A DNA stretch of 64,000 nucleotides from Streptomyces albiflavescens (GCF_014645835.1 NZ_BMMM01000003.1:1-64000); one strand, 5' to 3'. Positions 34,701 through 43,035 are shown, counted from the first letter of the stretch. Numbers and translations are program-made. The notes: generated from the letters alone by a model not told the origin.

Positions 34701-34985
34701 GAGCTGAAGGGTCGCGGAACCCTTCGGACAGAGGCGGCCCCTGCTGACCGGTGAGTCCGGGTCGCCCTCGATCTGGACGACCTTGTCGTCCTTGACGTAC
34801 ACCTGTTGGCCGCAGCCGACCGCGCAGTACGGGCAGATGGACCGTGTCACCCGTTCGGCGGTGTCGATGCGCGGCCGGAGCTGCTCGGTGTGCCGGGACT
34901 TCGCGGCGGCACCCCGGCCCAGACGGTCCTCGCCGGTGAGCTGACGGTAGACGGGCCAGCTGCGGAACCGGTCGGTCATGCCCAT
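31740..34985 (-). CDS. fdhA: Formate dehydrogenase catalytic (alpha) subunit, cysteine form
   Basis: A 1081-residue molybdopterin oxidoreductase. A 4Fe-4S site at residues 51-86 is CPYCAVGCGQQVYV..GRLCPKGS. The metal ligand region is NQARVCHSSTV with Cys189-His190, where E. coli FdnG has selenocysteine (RVUH). The codon is TGC, so no recoding is needed. It oxidises formate to CO2 and bicarbonate-level electrons go to the beta subunit. The N-terminus has no twin-arginine signal, so it appears to act in the cytoplasm. Upstream, an 11-bp segment including the GGGAG ribosome site is duplicated (34986-35007). Confidence 0.95.
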   Translation of the reverse strand: MGMTDRFRSWPVYRQLTGEDRLGRGAAAKSRHTEQLRPRIDTAERVTRSICPYCAVGCGQQVYVKDDKVVQIEGDPDSPVSRGRLCPKGSATLQLTTGPARRHQVLYRRPHGMDWEPLDLETAMDMVADRVIRTRRETWEWERDGVRTARTMGIASLGGATLDNEENYLIKKLLTGLGVVQVENQARVCHSSTVAGLGTSFGRGGATTFMQDLQHSDCIVIQGSNYAEAHPVGFQWVMEAKARGARVIHVDPRYTRTSALADLYVPIRAGSDIAFLGGIINHVLTEEKDFREYVLNYTNAATLVSEDFRDTEDLDGVFSGFDEDKRHYDPHSWQYEGVEVQQPTGEVDEQYEDRVRKAGGPEAHGCGGARTGRHTPTDPTLQHPRCVYQVLKRHFSRYTPEMVEEVCGVPRATFLQVCDELTSHSGRERTSAFVYAVGWTQHTVGSQYIRAASILQLLLGNIGRPGGGIQALRGHASIQGSSDIPTLFNLLPGYLPMPHAHAHIDLDAFVSASRTEKGFWANMRAYFVSLLKAYYGDAATFDNDFCFDHLPRLTGSHSTYETVMAQLDGDCKGYFLMGENPAVGSANTRLQRLGMANLDWLVVRDFSLIESATWWQDGPEIESGELRTEDIGTEVFFFPAAAHTEKSGSFTNTNRWVQWHYAAVEPEGDARSDLWFMYHLGRRIKEKLAGSTDPMDRPILDLTWKYPVSGPLREPVADAVLAEINGHGQDGSPLSAYTELKDDGSTRCGCWIYCGVYADGVNQAARKKPGSEQDWVAAEWAWAWPANRRILYNRASAAPDGTPWSERKAYVWWDQDAGKWTGHDIPDFVPDRAPGFVPDEDATGPDALRGDDPFIMQADGKGWLYAPAGLEDGPMPAHYEPQDSPFTNALHPSTPRSPVRRLLPREGNRYHPSGDEPGAEVYPYVVTTHRLTEHFTAGGMSRWSPYLSELQPEFFCEVSPQLAAERGLEHGGWATVITARNAIEARVMVTERIRPLTVRGRTVHQIGLPFHWGPNGVSTGDAVNELVAIALDPDAHIQEDKALTADIRPGRRPRGPDLPRLVAEYRRRAGITETTGTEARK

Positions 34986-35014
34986 GAGGTCTCCCTGAGG
35001 TCTCCCTGTCCGGG

Positions 35015-35260
35015 TCAGGCGGAGGACTCGTCGGGGTCCGGGTGCTCGGGGTGGACGGTGTCCGAGCGCGGAGCACCCCGTCTGCCCGTGCCCGCCTCGT
35101 CCGTGTCGGGGACGTCCGTGGCGGGCGCGCCCTCATCGGCACCTCCCGGTGCCGGGCGCGCGTCCCAGGGATCCTCGCCCTCGTACACCTGTTGGTCCGG
35201 CATGTCCCGCGGGATCGGATCACTGTTCTCGCCGGGACCCCGCTGCCGGTGTTCGGTCAC
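35015..35260 (-). CDS. Small acidic hypothetical protein at the head of the formate dehydrogenase operon
   Basis: An 81-residue very acidic, proline-rich, probably disordered protein: RGPGENSDPIPRDMPDQQVYEGEDPWDARPAP, then many Asp/Glu. The GTG at 35260 with GGAG 6 nt upstream is preferred; an in-frame ATG four codons earlier overlaps that site. It ends 29 bp before the catalytic subunit start, so it is likely the first cistron. It has no known domain. A role as an assembly partner is only a guess from position. Confidence 0.6.
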   Translation of the reverse strand: MTEHRQRGPGENSDPIPRDMPDQQVYEGEDPWDARPAPGGADEGAPATDVPDTDEAGTGRRGAPRSDTVHPEHPDPDESSA

Positions 35261-35369
35261 GGCGCACTCCATTCTTCAGCAGGTGGTCGTGGCCCGCACA
35301 TGAGGGCCGGGCCGCCTCGGGCCCGGCGCGAGTACCGCAGCGGTGGCCTGCGAAACCACCCGCCCGGGA

Positions 35370-36692
35370 TCAGTGCGGAGCGCGCTCCTCCAGGGCCGTA
35401 CGCCAGGCAGGTGACCGGCCTTCCTGTACGGGCTCGGCGCGTCGGCCGCCCCGCGCGAAGAAGTCGGCGAGGGGAAGGATCGCGGCGCCGACCGTGACCG
35501 CGTCCGGGCCGAGCTTGCCGAGGTCGATGGAGACGCGCTCGGCGGGGTAGCGCAGGGCGTACGAGGTCGCATACCGGCGTACCGCGGGCAGGAAGCGGGT
35601 GCCCAGCTGAAGGCCCGCCCAGCCGCCGATGAGGATCCGCTCGGGCTGGAAGAGATTGATCAGGTCGGACAGGCCCGCGCCCAGGTACTCGGCGGTCTCC
35701 TCCAGGACGGCGAGCGCCACCGGGTCGGGCTCCTCGTCGCCGGCGGGGTAGGCCGCGGCGAGCATCGCGGTGAGCGCGGTCTCCTCGTCGGTGTCCTCCG
35801 GGGGGCGTCCGCCCTCCTCGCGCCAGCGGTCCAGGAGCGCCTCCGCGCCCGCGTACGCCTCCAGGCAGCCCAGGGCACCGCAGCGGCAGCGGCGCCCCCT
35901 GACCCGTACGGTCAAATGCCCCCATTCCACGGACCGGCCGTTCTCCACCTCCTCCGTGACCAGGCAGGCGCCGACCCCCGAGCCGAAGAGGACGACGACC
36001 GCGTTGCGGGCGCCGCGTCCCGCGCCGAACCACATCTCGGCCTGGCCGAGGGTCCGGGCGCCGTTGTCCGCGAAGTACGGGACGGTGTCGGGAAGTTCGC
36101 AGGTGGAGCGGAGCAGGGATTCGAGCGGGACCGCGTCCCAGCCGATCGTCTGGCCGTGCACGACCGCGCCGCGCTCCGGGGTACGGGCGACGATGCCGGG
36201 GACACCGATGCCGACACCGAGCAGCTGCTCCGGGGCGATCTCCGCCTCGGTGAGGACCTCGGCGATGCCGTCGCGGATGTGGCCGACGATGACCTCGACG
36301 TCGTACTCCTGGCGCTTCAGGGGCCGGTCGGCCTCGAATCCCTGGCGCTCCAACGGCCGTTCGGTGCGGGCGAGTTCGGTGAGGGTGAGGTCGAAGAGCT
36401 CGACGCGGACCCGGGTTTCGCCGACGTCGACGCCGATCATGTGGCCGCTGCCGGGTGCGACGCGAAGCAACGTGCGCGGGCGGCCGCCGTCGGAGTCGAC
36501 GCTGCCCGCCTCCTCGACCAGTCCGTCGGCGACGAGTTCGGCGACCACGTTGCTGATGGAACCGGAACTCAGTCCGGTGGCCGGGCCCAGTTCGTAGCGG
36601 CTCATCGGCCCGTCGAAATACAACCGTTGCAGTACGGCGGTGCGATTGCCCCGCCGCAGGTCACGCACTGTCCGCCCGTTCCGCCCCGCCAT
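35370..36692 (-). CDS. ROK family transcriptional regulator
   Basis: A 440-residue repressor of the NagC/XylR type. An N-terminal winged helix (residues 15-75) has SRYELGPATGLSSGSISNVVAELVADGLVEEAG. The ROK sugar-kinase fold follows, with GVDVGETRVRVELFDL, LLGVGIGVPGIV, the zinc motif RGRRCRCGALGCLEAYAG and ILIGGWAGLQLG. It is divergent from the sugar ABC transporter operon with one operator-like element between (36765-36787) that is repeated in front of the GH16 gene. Expected ligand: a beta-glucoside or its phosphate-free sugar. ATG preceded by GGAAGGGAATCTC. Confidence 0.92.
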   Translation of the reverse strand: MAGRNGRTVRDLRRGNRTAVLQRLYFDGPMSRYELGPATGLSSGSISNVVAELVADGLVEEAGSVDSDGGRPRTLLRVAPGSGHMIGVDVGETRVRVELFDLTLTELARTERPLERQGFEADRPLKRQEYDVEVIVGHIRDGIAEVLTEAEIAPEQLLGVGIGVPGIVARTPERGAVVHGQTIGWDAVPLESLLRSTCELPDTVPYFADNGARTLGQAEMWFGAGRGARNAVVVLFGSGVGACLVTEEVENGRSVEWGHLTVRVRGRRCRCGALGCLEAYAGAEALLDRWREEGGRPPEDTDEETALTAMLAAAYPAGDEEPDPVALAVLEETAEYLGAGLSDLINLFQPERILIGGWAGLQLGTRFLPAVRRYATSYALRYPAERVSIDLGKLGPDAVTVGAAILPLADFFARGGRRAEPVQEGRSPAWRTALEERAPH

Positions 36693-36742
36693 GAGATTCC
36701 CTTCCGGCCTGCCCGACCTGCAAGATACCCCTGCGCGATCCC

Positions 36743-36787
36743 TTGACGCGACTTTCTTCCGGGTCTTAACTCACGTCCTAAATTAAG
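36743..36787 (+). promoter_or_regulatory. Promoter and operator of the sugar transporter operon
   Basis: TTGACG at 36743 is followed at about 17 bp by TTAACT. From 36765 to 36787 runs a 23-bp imperfect palindrome with arms CTTAA and TTAAG and the inner part CTCACGTCCTAAA. It is 19/23 identical to 22676-22698. Located between the divergent ROK and transporter genes. Confidence 0.75.
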
Positions 36788-36855
36788 CCATGAGAGTCGT
36801 TCGGGAAGTGAACACATCCCCGTGCGGCTCTCCTCTGGAAAGGGACGCCTGAGCC

Positions 36856-38172
36856 ATGCGCAGAATCCGAGCCGCGGCCGCCGGTGCGGTCACTGTCTCC
36901 ATGCTGACCGCCGTGACCGCCTGTGGTGGCGGCTCGTCGACGGGGGGCGGGTCCAACGACTCGCCGAAGACGCTCACGTACTGGGCCTCGAACCAGGGCG
37001 CCAGTATCGAGGTCGACAAGAAGGTCCTCCAGCCCGAACTCGACAAGTTCGAGAAGCAGACCGGGATCAAGGTGAAACTGGAGGTCGTGCCCTGGTCGGA
37101 CCTGCTCAACCGGATCCTCACCGCCACCACCTCGGGTCAGGGCCCCGACGTCCTGAACATCGGCAACACCTGGAGCGCCTCCCTGCAGGCCACCGGGGCG
37201 CTGCTGCCGTGGGACGCGAAGAACTTCGACAAGATCGGGGGCAAGGACCGCTTCGTCGACTCGGCCCTCGGCTCGACGGGCGCGCAGGGCAAGGACCCGG
37301 CCGCGGTGCCGCTGTACTCGATGGCGTACGCGCTCTACTACAACAAGAAGATGTTCGCCGACGCGGGCATCTCGAATCCGCCGGCCACCTGGGACGAGCT
37401 GATCGCCGACGGCAAGAAGCTCTCCAAGGGCGGCAAGTGGGGCCTGGGCGCCGAGGGCTCGAACGTGTCCGAGAACATCCACCATGCCTTCGTCTTCGCC
37501 AAGCAGCACGGGGCCGACTTCTTCACCGCCGACGGCAAGCCCGACTTCACCAATTCCGGCGTCGTCGCCGCCGTCAAGCAGTACGTCGACCTGATGGCCA
37601 AGGACAAGATCATCGCCCCGGGCAACGCCGAGTACGCGCAGAACCAGTCCGTGAGCGACTTCGCCAAGGGCAAGAACGCGATGCTGCTGTGGCAGTCCGC
37701 CTCCGCCAACCTCACGTCGCAGGGCATGAAAGCGGACGCGTACGGCATCGCCCCCGTGCCCGTGCAGTCCGGTACCCCGGGCACCGGCACGAACGTCAAC
37801 TCGATGGTCGCGGGCATCAACCTGGCGGTCTTCAAGAACACCGACAACCTCGACGGTGCCACGAAGTTCGTGAAGTTCATGACCAGCGACGGCGAGCAGA
37901 AGATCCTGAACACGGCGTACAGCTCGATCCCGCCGGTCAAGGCCGCTCAGGCGGACACCACGTTCAACACCTCGGCGAACGCCGTCCTGAAGGACACCCT
38001 CGCGGGGAGCGCCGCCGCGCTGCCGCAGGTCGCCGACGAGTCCCAGTTCGAGACGACGGTCGGTACGGCCGTCAAGGACCTGTTCGCCGACGCGGCCGCC
38101 GGGCGCGCGGTGACCACGGCGTCGGTGAAGGCCAAGCTCGAGAAGGCCCAGCAGCAGATGCCGAAGAAGTGA
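36856..38172 (+). CDS. Sugar ABC transporter substrate-binding lipoprotein
   Basis: A 438-residue extracytoplasmic solute-binding protein of the carbohydrate uptake 1 type. The signal ends in a lipobox with Cys23 (MLTAVTACGGG), and a Gly/Ser-rich tether follows. The SBP fold includes KTLTYWASNQGASIEVDKKVLQ, VVPWSDLLNRILTATTSGQGPDVLNIG and YALYYNKKMFADAGISNPPATWDEL. It is the first gene of the operon with two permeases and a beta-glucosidase, so it probably binds beta-glucooligosaccharides. No ATPase is encoded, as usual for streptomycetes that share MsiK. Confidence 0.93.
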   Translation: MRRIRAAAAGAVTVSMLTAVTACGGGSSTGGGSNDSPKTLTYWASNQGASIEVDKKVLQPELDKFEKQTGIKVKLEVVPWSDLLNRILTATTSGQGPDVLNIGNTWSASLQATGALLPWDAKNFDKIGGKDRFVDSALGSTGAQGKDPAAVPLYSMAYALYYNKKMFADAGISNPPATWDELIADGKKLSKGGKWGLGAEGSNVSENIHHAFVFAKQHGADFFTADGKPDFTNSGVVAAVKQYVDLMAKDKIIAPGNAEYAQNQSVSDFAKGKNAMLLWQSASANLTSQGMKADAYGIAPVPVQSGTPGTGTNVNSMVAGINLAVFKNTDNLDGATKFVKFMTSDGEQKILNTAYSSIPPVKAAQADTTFNTSANAVLKDTLAGSAAALPQVADESQFETTVGTAVKDLFADAAAGRAVTTASVKAKLEKAQQQMPKK

Positions 38173-39185
38173 GCGCGAGCACCGACATGACCACCACGAC
38201 CGCCTCCGCCGAATCCGGCGAGCGGACGGTGCGCAAGGACTCCCCCGGTGCGGCGCGAGGCCCGCGCCGCACCGGGCGGCTCAAGCGCATCGGACTGCCT
38301 TACCTGCTGCTTCTGCCCGCCCTGGTCCTTGAACTCCTGGTCCACCTGGTGCCGATGGTGATCGGCATCGTGATGAGCTTCAAGGAACTCACGCAGTTCT
38401 ACATCCGCGACTGGGGCACGGCGCCCTGGTCCGGCCTGGACAACTACCGGGTGTCGGTGGACTTCGACGCGCCCGTCGGCGAGGCGTTGCTCCACTCGTT
38501 CCTCGTCACGGTCGGCTTCACCCTGCTGTCGGTCGGTCTGTGCTGGCTGATCGGCACCGCGGCCGCGATCTACATGCAGGACACCTTCCGCGGCCGGGGC
38601 CTGCTGCGCGCCCTGTTCCTCATCCCGTACGCGCTGCCCGTGTACGCGGCCGTCATCACCTGGGTGTTCATGTTCCAGCACGACAACGGCCTGGTGAACC
38701 ACGTCCTGCACGACCAGCTGCATCTCGGAGACAAGCCGGCCTTCTGGCTGATCGGCGGCAACAGCTTCTACGCGCTGCTCACGGTCTCGGTGTGGAAGGG
38801 CTGGCCGTTCGCCTTCCTCATCGTCATGGCCGGACTGCAGAACATCCCGGGCGAGCTGTACGAGGCGGCCGCCCTCGACGGGGCCGGGATGTGGCAGCAG
38901 ATCCGCCGTATCACCCTGCCGTCGCTGCGCCCGGTCAACCAGGTGCTGATCCTGGTGCTGTTCCTCTGGACGTTCAACGACTTCAACACGCCGTTCGTCC
39001 TGTTCGGCAGGACGGCTCCCGAGGCCGCCGACCTCATCTCGGTCCACATCTATCAGGCGTCGTTCGTCACCTGGAACTTCGGCACCGGGTCGGCCATGTC
39101 CGTACTCCTGCTGCTCTTCCTGCTGGTCGTGACGGGCGTGTACCTCGCGCTCACCTCACGCGGACGGAGGACCGCCGATGTCTAG
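38169..39185 (+). CDS. Sugar ABC transporter permease (MalF-like)
   Basis: A 338-residue inner-membrane permease with six helices after a charged cytosolic N-terminus of about 45 residues. The ATPase-coupling loop is EAAALDGAGMWQQIRRITLPSL (EAA motif, near residue 240). The GTG at 38169 shares GTGA with the binding-protein stop; ATG 38187 is possible. It forms the translocation pore with the next gene product. Confidence 0.92.
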   Translation: MSASTDMTTTTASAESGERTVRKDSPGAARGPRRTGRLKRIGLPYLLLLPALVLELLVHLVPMVIGIVMSFKELTQFYIRDWGTAPWSGLDNYRVSVDFDAPVGEALLHSFLVTVGFTLLSVGLCWLIGTAAAIYMQDTFRGRGLLRALFLIPYALPVYAAVITWVFMFQHDNGLVNHVLHDQLHLGDKPAFWLIGGNSFYALLTVSVWKGWPFAFLIVMAGLQNIPGELYEAAALDGAGMWQQIRRITLPSLRPVNQVLILVLFLWTFNDFNTPFVLFGRTAPEAADLISVHIYQASFVTWNFGTGSAMSVLLLLFLLVVTGVYLALTSRGRRTADV

Positions 39186-40032
39186 GTCCCCGATGGCCCC
39201 GCCGCGCTCCTTCCTCTGGTCCCGGCGGATCTTCCTCACCCTGCTCACCGGCTTCGTCCTGGTGCCCGTCTACGTCATGGTCTCCAGCTCTCTGAAGCCG
39301 CTCGCGGACGTCACGGGGCAGTTCCGCTGGCTGCCGAGCAGCCTGACGTTCCGCCCGTACATCGACATCTGGTCGACGATCCCGCTCGCGCGGTACTTCG
39401 TGAACTCACTGATCGTGGCGGGAGCGGCGACGGTCTGCTCGGTGGTCATCGCGGTCTTCTCCGCGTACGCCGTCAGCCGCTACACCTTCCGCGGCAAGCG
39501 TGTCTTCACGGTCACCGTGCTGTCCACGCAGATGTTCCCCGGCATCCTCTTCCTGCTGCCGCTGTTCCTCATCTACGTCAACATCGGCAACGCCACCGGC
39601 ATCGCCCTGTTCGGGTCGCGCGGCGGACTGATCCTGACGTATCTCACCTTCTCGCTGCCGTTCTCGATCTGGATGCTGATCGGGTACTTCGACTCGGTAC
39701 CGCGCGACCTGGACGAAGCGGCGCTGGTGGACGGCTGCGGGCCGCTCGGCGCGCTGTTCCGGGTCGTCGTTCCGGCCGCGATCCCCGGCATCGTCGCGGT
39801 CGCCGTCTACGCCTTCATGACCGCCTGGGGCGAGGTGCTGTTCGCGTCGGTGATGACCAACGACACCACACGCACGCTCGCCGTCGGGCTCCAGGGCTAT
39901 TCCACGCTCAACAACGTGTACTGGAACCAGATCATGGCCGCCTCGCTCGTCGTCAGCGTTCCGGTGGTCGCGGGCTTCCTGCTCCTGCAGCGCTATCTCG
40001 TCGCCGGTCTGACGGCGGGAGCCGTCAAGTGA
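39178..40032 (+). CDS. Sugar ABC transporter permease (MalG-like)
   Basis: A 284-residue permease with six helices. The coupling motif is [26 protein letters not shown]. The start overlaps the previous permease by 8 bp and the end overlaps the beta-glucosidase start by 4 bp. Partner of the MalF-like subunit. Confidence 0.92.
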   Translation: MSRSPMAPPRSFLWSRRIFLTLLTGFVLVPVYVMVSSSLKPLADVTGQFRWLPSSLTFRPYIDIWSTIPLARYFVNSLIVAGAATVCSVVIAVFSAYAVSRYTFRGKRVFTVTVLSTQMFPGILFLLPLFLIYVNIGNATGIALFGSRGGLILTYLTFSLPFSIWMLIGYFDSVPRDLDEAALVDGCGPLGALFRVVVPAAIPGIVAVAVYAFMTAWGEVLFASVMTNDTTRTLAVGLQGYSTLNNVYWNQIMAASLVVSVPVVAGFLLLQRYLVAGLTAGAVK

Positions 40033-41420
40033 CCGACTCTCCTCTTCCCGAAGGGACTTCCGTGACCATCGATCTTGCCGCACTTCCCGAGGACTTCCTG
40101 TGGGGCACGGCCACGTCGGCCTATCAGATCGAGGGCGCCGTCGCCGAGGACGGCCGCTCCCCCTCCATCTGGGACACGTTCTCGCACACCCCCGGCAAGA
40201 TCGACAACGGTGACGACGGGGACCACGCCTGCGACCACTACCACCGCTGGCGCGAGGACATCGCGCTCATGCGCCAACTCGGCACCAACGCCTACCGGTT
40301 GTCGATCGCGTGGCCGCGCGTGGTGCCGGGCGGCGACGGCCCGGTCAACGCCAAGGGGCTCGACTTCTACGACGGACTGATCGACGCGCTGCTGGAGGCG
40401 GGCATCACGCCGTCCGTCACCCTTTACCACTGGGATCTGCCCCAGGTGCTCCAGGACCGGGGCGGCTGGACGGTCCGCGAGACGGCACACCACTTCGCCT
40501 CGTACGCGGCGGTCGTCGCGGAGCGGCTGGGTGACCGCGTCCAGCACTGGACCACGCTCAACGAGCCGCTGTGCTCGGCCTGGATCGGCCACCTGGAGGG
40601 CCGGATGGCCCCGGGCCTGACCGACCTCACGGCCGCGGTCCGCGCCTCCTACCATCTGCTGCTGGGGCACGGCCTGGCCACCCAGGCGGTCCGCGCCGCG
40701 GTGCCCGGCGCCCGGGTCGGCATCGTCAACAACCTGTCCAGCGTCGAGGCCGCCACCGACCGTCCCGAGGATGTCGCGGCCGCCCACCGTCTGGACGGAC
40801 ACACCAACCGCTGGTGGCTCGACCCGGTCCACGGCCGCGGCTTCCCGGCGGACATGCGCGAGGTGTACGGGGTCGAACTCCCGGAACTGCCGGGCGACTT
40901 GGAAACCATGGCCCAGCCCCTGGACTGGCTGGGCCTCAACTACTACTTCCCGTCCACCGTCGCCGACGACCCCACCGGACCGGCGCCGCACGTGCGCACG
41001 GTCCGCCGTCTCGGTGTGCCCCGCACCGGCATGGACTGGGAGGTCGGCGCCGACGGTATCGAGCGCCTCCTGCTGCGGCTGACCGACGACTACGGCGCCC
41101 ACAAGCTGTACGTCACGGAGAACGGCTCCGCCTACCCCGACGTCGTACGCCCCGACGGGACCGTCGACGACCCCGAGCGCACGGAGTACCTGGAGCAGCA
41201 CCTCGCGGCCTGCGCATCGGCGGTCCGCAAGGGCGTTCCGCTCGCCGGCTACTTCGCCTGGTCGCTGCTCGACAACTTCGAGTGGGCGTACGGCTACGAC
41301 AAGCGCTTCGGGCTCGTGCACGTCGACTACACGACGCAGAAGCGCACGATCAAGGGGAGCGGTCACCGGTACGCGGACATCATCCGGGCGCATGGCGGAC
41401 GGGGGCGCAGCGCGGCTTAG
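40029..41420 (+). CDS. GH1 beta-glucosidase
   Basis: A 463-residue cytosolic family 1 glycoside hydrolase. It has [15 protein letters not shown] at the N-terminus, the acid/base TLNEP (Glu179), the nucleophile in VTENG and the aglycone-site [15 protein letters not shown]. It would hydrolyse imported cellobiose, laminaribiose or longer beta-glucosides. The GTG at 40029 overlaps the permease stop (GTGA); GTG 40062 has a better AAGGGA site and still precedes the domain. The stop TAG is the first bases of a MITE, so the original C-terminus may have been altered slightly. Confidence 0.93.
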   Translation: MTDSPLPEGTSVTIDLAALPEDFLWGTATSAYQIEGAVAEDGRSPSIWDTFSHTPGKIDNGDDGDHACDHYHRWREDIALMRQLGTNAYRLSIAWPRVVPGGDGPVNAKGLDFYDGLIDALLEAGITPSVTLYHWDLPQVLQDRGGWTVRETAHHFASYAAVVAERLGDRVQHWTTLNEPLCSAWIGHLEGRMAPGLTDLTAAVRASYHLLLGHGLATQAVRAAVPGARVGIVNNLSSVEAATDRPEDVAAAHRLDGHTNRWWLDPVHGRGFPADMREVYGVELPELPGDLETMAQPLDWLGLNYYFPSTVADDPTGPAPHVRTVRRLGVPRTGMDWEVGADGIERLLLRLTDDYGAHKLYVTENGSAYPDVVRPDGTVDDPERTEYLEQHLAACASAVRKGVPLAGYFAWSLLDNFEWAYGYDKRFGLVHVDYTTQKRTIKGSGHRYADIIRAHGGRGRSAA

Positions 41421-41645
41421 GGCCTGTCCGGCGGATCAGGTCGGAGGAGAGCTGCGGCGCCTCATAAGCACAGGTGACCGGGGCCTGGTGCGTCCAGCTG
41501 CAAGGCGGAGGAGGGCGACGACGCGATGGGGGTCCCCCCTGCTCGAGCGAAGCCGAGAGCTTGGGGGAGTCGGCAACCGACGACAACGCCGCAGATGGGC
41601 GTGCCAGGCCCCGCGTCTCCGACATGAGCCGCCGGACAGGCCCTA
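41418..41645. mobile_element. MITE (228 bp including TA at both ends)
   Basis: Perfect 15-bp inverted repeats GGGCCTGTCCGGCGG, extending to 18 of 19, are flanked by TA on both sides. The interior has no coding capacity and includes a palindromic repeat. The left end gives TAG, the stop of the beta-glucosidase, and the right end gives TAG, the stop of the convergent kinase-like gene. It is a non-autonomous IS630/Tc1-type element. Confidence 0.85.
41528..41569. repeat. Short dispersed palindromic repeat, copy 2
   Basis: GGGGGTCCCCCCTGCTCG followed by AGCGAAGCCGAGAGCTTGGG, inverse orientation of the repeat at 4024-4069. It forms the central hairpin of the MITE and could serve as terminator for the convergent genes. 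Confidence 0.65.
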
Positions 41646-42593
41646 ACGGAATTCGTCGAGGGCGGCGAGCAGTTCCGGGGCCACCGCCTCGCGCACCCGG
41701 GCGAGCTGTTCGGCGCCGGTTGCGCGGGGCACGGTCTCGACGAGCATGATCAGGTAGAGGTAGCTGCGGTAGAGGGCGAGGCGTTGCCGGGCCGAGAAGT
41801 CGAACTCGGCCCGATCGCCCGCCTCTTGATAGCCGGTCAGGAAATCCACGTCCTGCTTGATGTCGGCGAGCAGTGCCAGCGAGACGAAGTCGGCCAGCGG
41901 GTCGCCCCAGAACATGCGCTCGCCGTCGATCAGACCGCCGATCCGGGGCGCCGTGCCGTCCGAGCGCTCCACCAGGATGTTGCCCCGCCACAGGTCGAAG
42001 TGGACGAGGCGGGGGACGGTGACCTGGTCCAAGGCGTCGTACGCGGCCTTCGCCGTGCGGGCCACCTCGTCCGCCGGGCGCGGCAGCCAGGCGTCATAGC
42101 GGCGGGCGTCGTCCAGGACGGCGTCGTACATGGTGGTGAAGGCGGTCCGCCAGTCGGGAGCGAGGGGGCCGAGAGCTCCGGAGGGGTAGCCGAAGCCCGG
42201 ACCGGTCACGCTGTGGAGACGGGCCACCAGGTGACCCAACTCCCCGCGCAGGACCACCTGTTCACCAGGATCCAGGTCACCCCACGGGGTGCCCGGGCAG
42301 CGCGTCATCAGGAGGTGGTGCTCCCCGGCCGTGACCACTTCGGGCGCGGGTACGCCGACCGTCGCGGCCGCCCGGTAGAACTCCGCCTCCGACCGGAGGA
42401 GATTGCGCTCGTGGGTCATGCCGTCTGCGTCGGCCGACGGAGGAATCTTCAGTACGTACCGGGTGCCATCGGTGAGTCGGAGCTCCTCGACCGTGTTGTA
42501 CGTCCCGCCCGACAGGGCCCGGCAGTCGACGAGCCCGTCCGGCGGCAGTCCCGCCGTGTCGAGAACCCTCCGAGCCCGCTCCCAGCTGTCCAC
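41643..42593 (-). CDS. Aminoglycoside phosphotransferase (APH)-fold kinase
   Basis: A 316-residue APH/choline-kinase-like protein. Visible motifs are the ATP-binding start LSGGTYNTVEELRLTDGTRYVLKIPP, the Brenner-type catalytic loop LVHFDLWRGNILVE and the metal-binding IGGLIDGERMFWGDPLADF. Members phosphorylate small molecules or antibiotics, and the substrate cannot be told from sequence. The GTG start at 42593 follows a G-run. Its TAG stop is supplied by the right end of the MITE, so the last residues may be truncated or replaced. Confidence 0.88.
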   Translation of the reverse strand: MDSWERARRVLDTAGLPPDGLVDCRALSGGTYNTVEELRLTDGTRYVLKIPPSADADGMTHERNLLRSEAEFYRAAATVGVPAPEVVTAGEHHLLMTRCPGTPWGDLDPGEQVVLRGELGHLVARLHSVTGPGFGYPSGALGPLAPDWRTAFTTMYDAVLDDARRYDAWLPRPADEVARTAKAAYDALDQVTVPRLVHFDLWRGNILVERSDGTAPRIGGLIDGERMFWGDPLADFVSLALLADIKQDVDFLTGYQEAGDRAEFDFSARQRLALYRSYLYLIMLVETVPRATGAEQLARVREAVAPELLAALDEFR

Positions 42594-42655
42594 CGCAACC
42601 CCCCCCTGTCGCCTGCGGGTCCACTCTGCCAGGTGGGCCCACGGGGCTGTAGTCC

Positions 42656-42894
42656 TTATCCGGGGGCGGACGCGTACTGCTCCAGCAGCGCCGTGCGCAA
42701 CCGGGCGGTGAACGCACGCGCCGCGCCCGTGAGGTCCTGGGTCAACGCTCCCGGGATGGGAGCCCGCCGGCGAGCCGGTCCGGGCGGAAGTTCAAGGTCA
42801 CCCGCTGCGTCGAATCCGGCGCGGGGCCACGGGAACGGGTCGCGACATGGCGCGGGGCCCGCTCCCGTGGTGTGCGGTCGTCGCCGAAATGCAT
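42656..42894 (-). pseudogene. Gene remnants, one DUF3626-like
   Basis: A 50-codon frame from 42894 (MHFGDDRTPRERAPRHVATR..) contains RVTLNFRPDRLAGGLPSRER. This is like the start of DUF3626 proteins, where ITLNFHPDR is conserved, but it stops at 42742. Directly after it another frame reads LTQDLTGAARAFTARLRTAL and ends at 42656, like the tail of an unrelated regulator. No intact gene can be made from the 42594-43035 gap. Confidence 0.4.
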
Positions 42895-42921
42895 TGGATG
42901 TCTCTCGCGAGGCTGGGTAGC

Positions 42922-42951
42922 TTGACGCAAACCTAGTGCCCCTAGGTTTGC
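42922..42951 (+). promoter_or_regulatory. Promoter with strong palindromic operator
   Basis: TTGACG at 42922 overlaps a perfect palindrome at 42927-42951 with 10-bp arms GCAAACCTAG and CTAGGTTTGC around TGCCC. TAGGTT inside the right arm could be the -10. It would drive the FBP-domain gene at 43036. A TetR-type repressor is likely, but none is intact nearby. Confidence 0.7.
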
Positions 42952-43035
42952 AGGCTCACAGGTGTCTCCTTCAAGGCCTGCAGGTTCCACTCATCGATCC
43001 CATCGACCCCATCGATCCCCCAGGAGAGAGCCCTC

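Noticed and set aside
31878..34754. A 958-codon open frame on the plus strand
   Set aside because: Antisense shadow of the formate dehydrogenase alpha gene caused by high GC; no domain content, no ribosome site.
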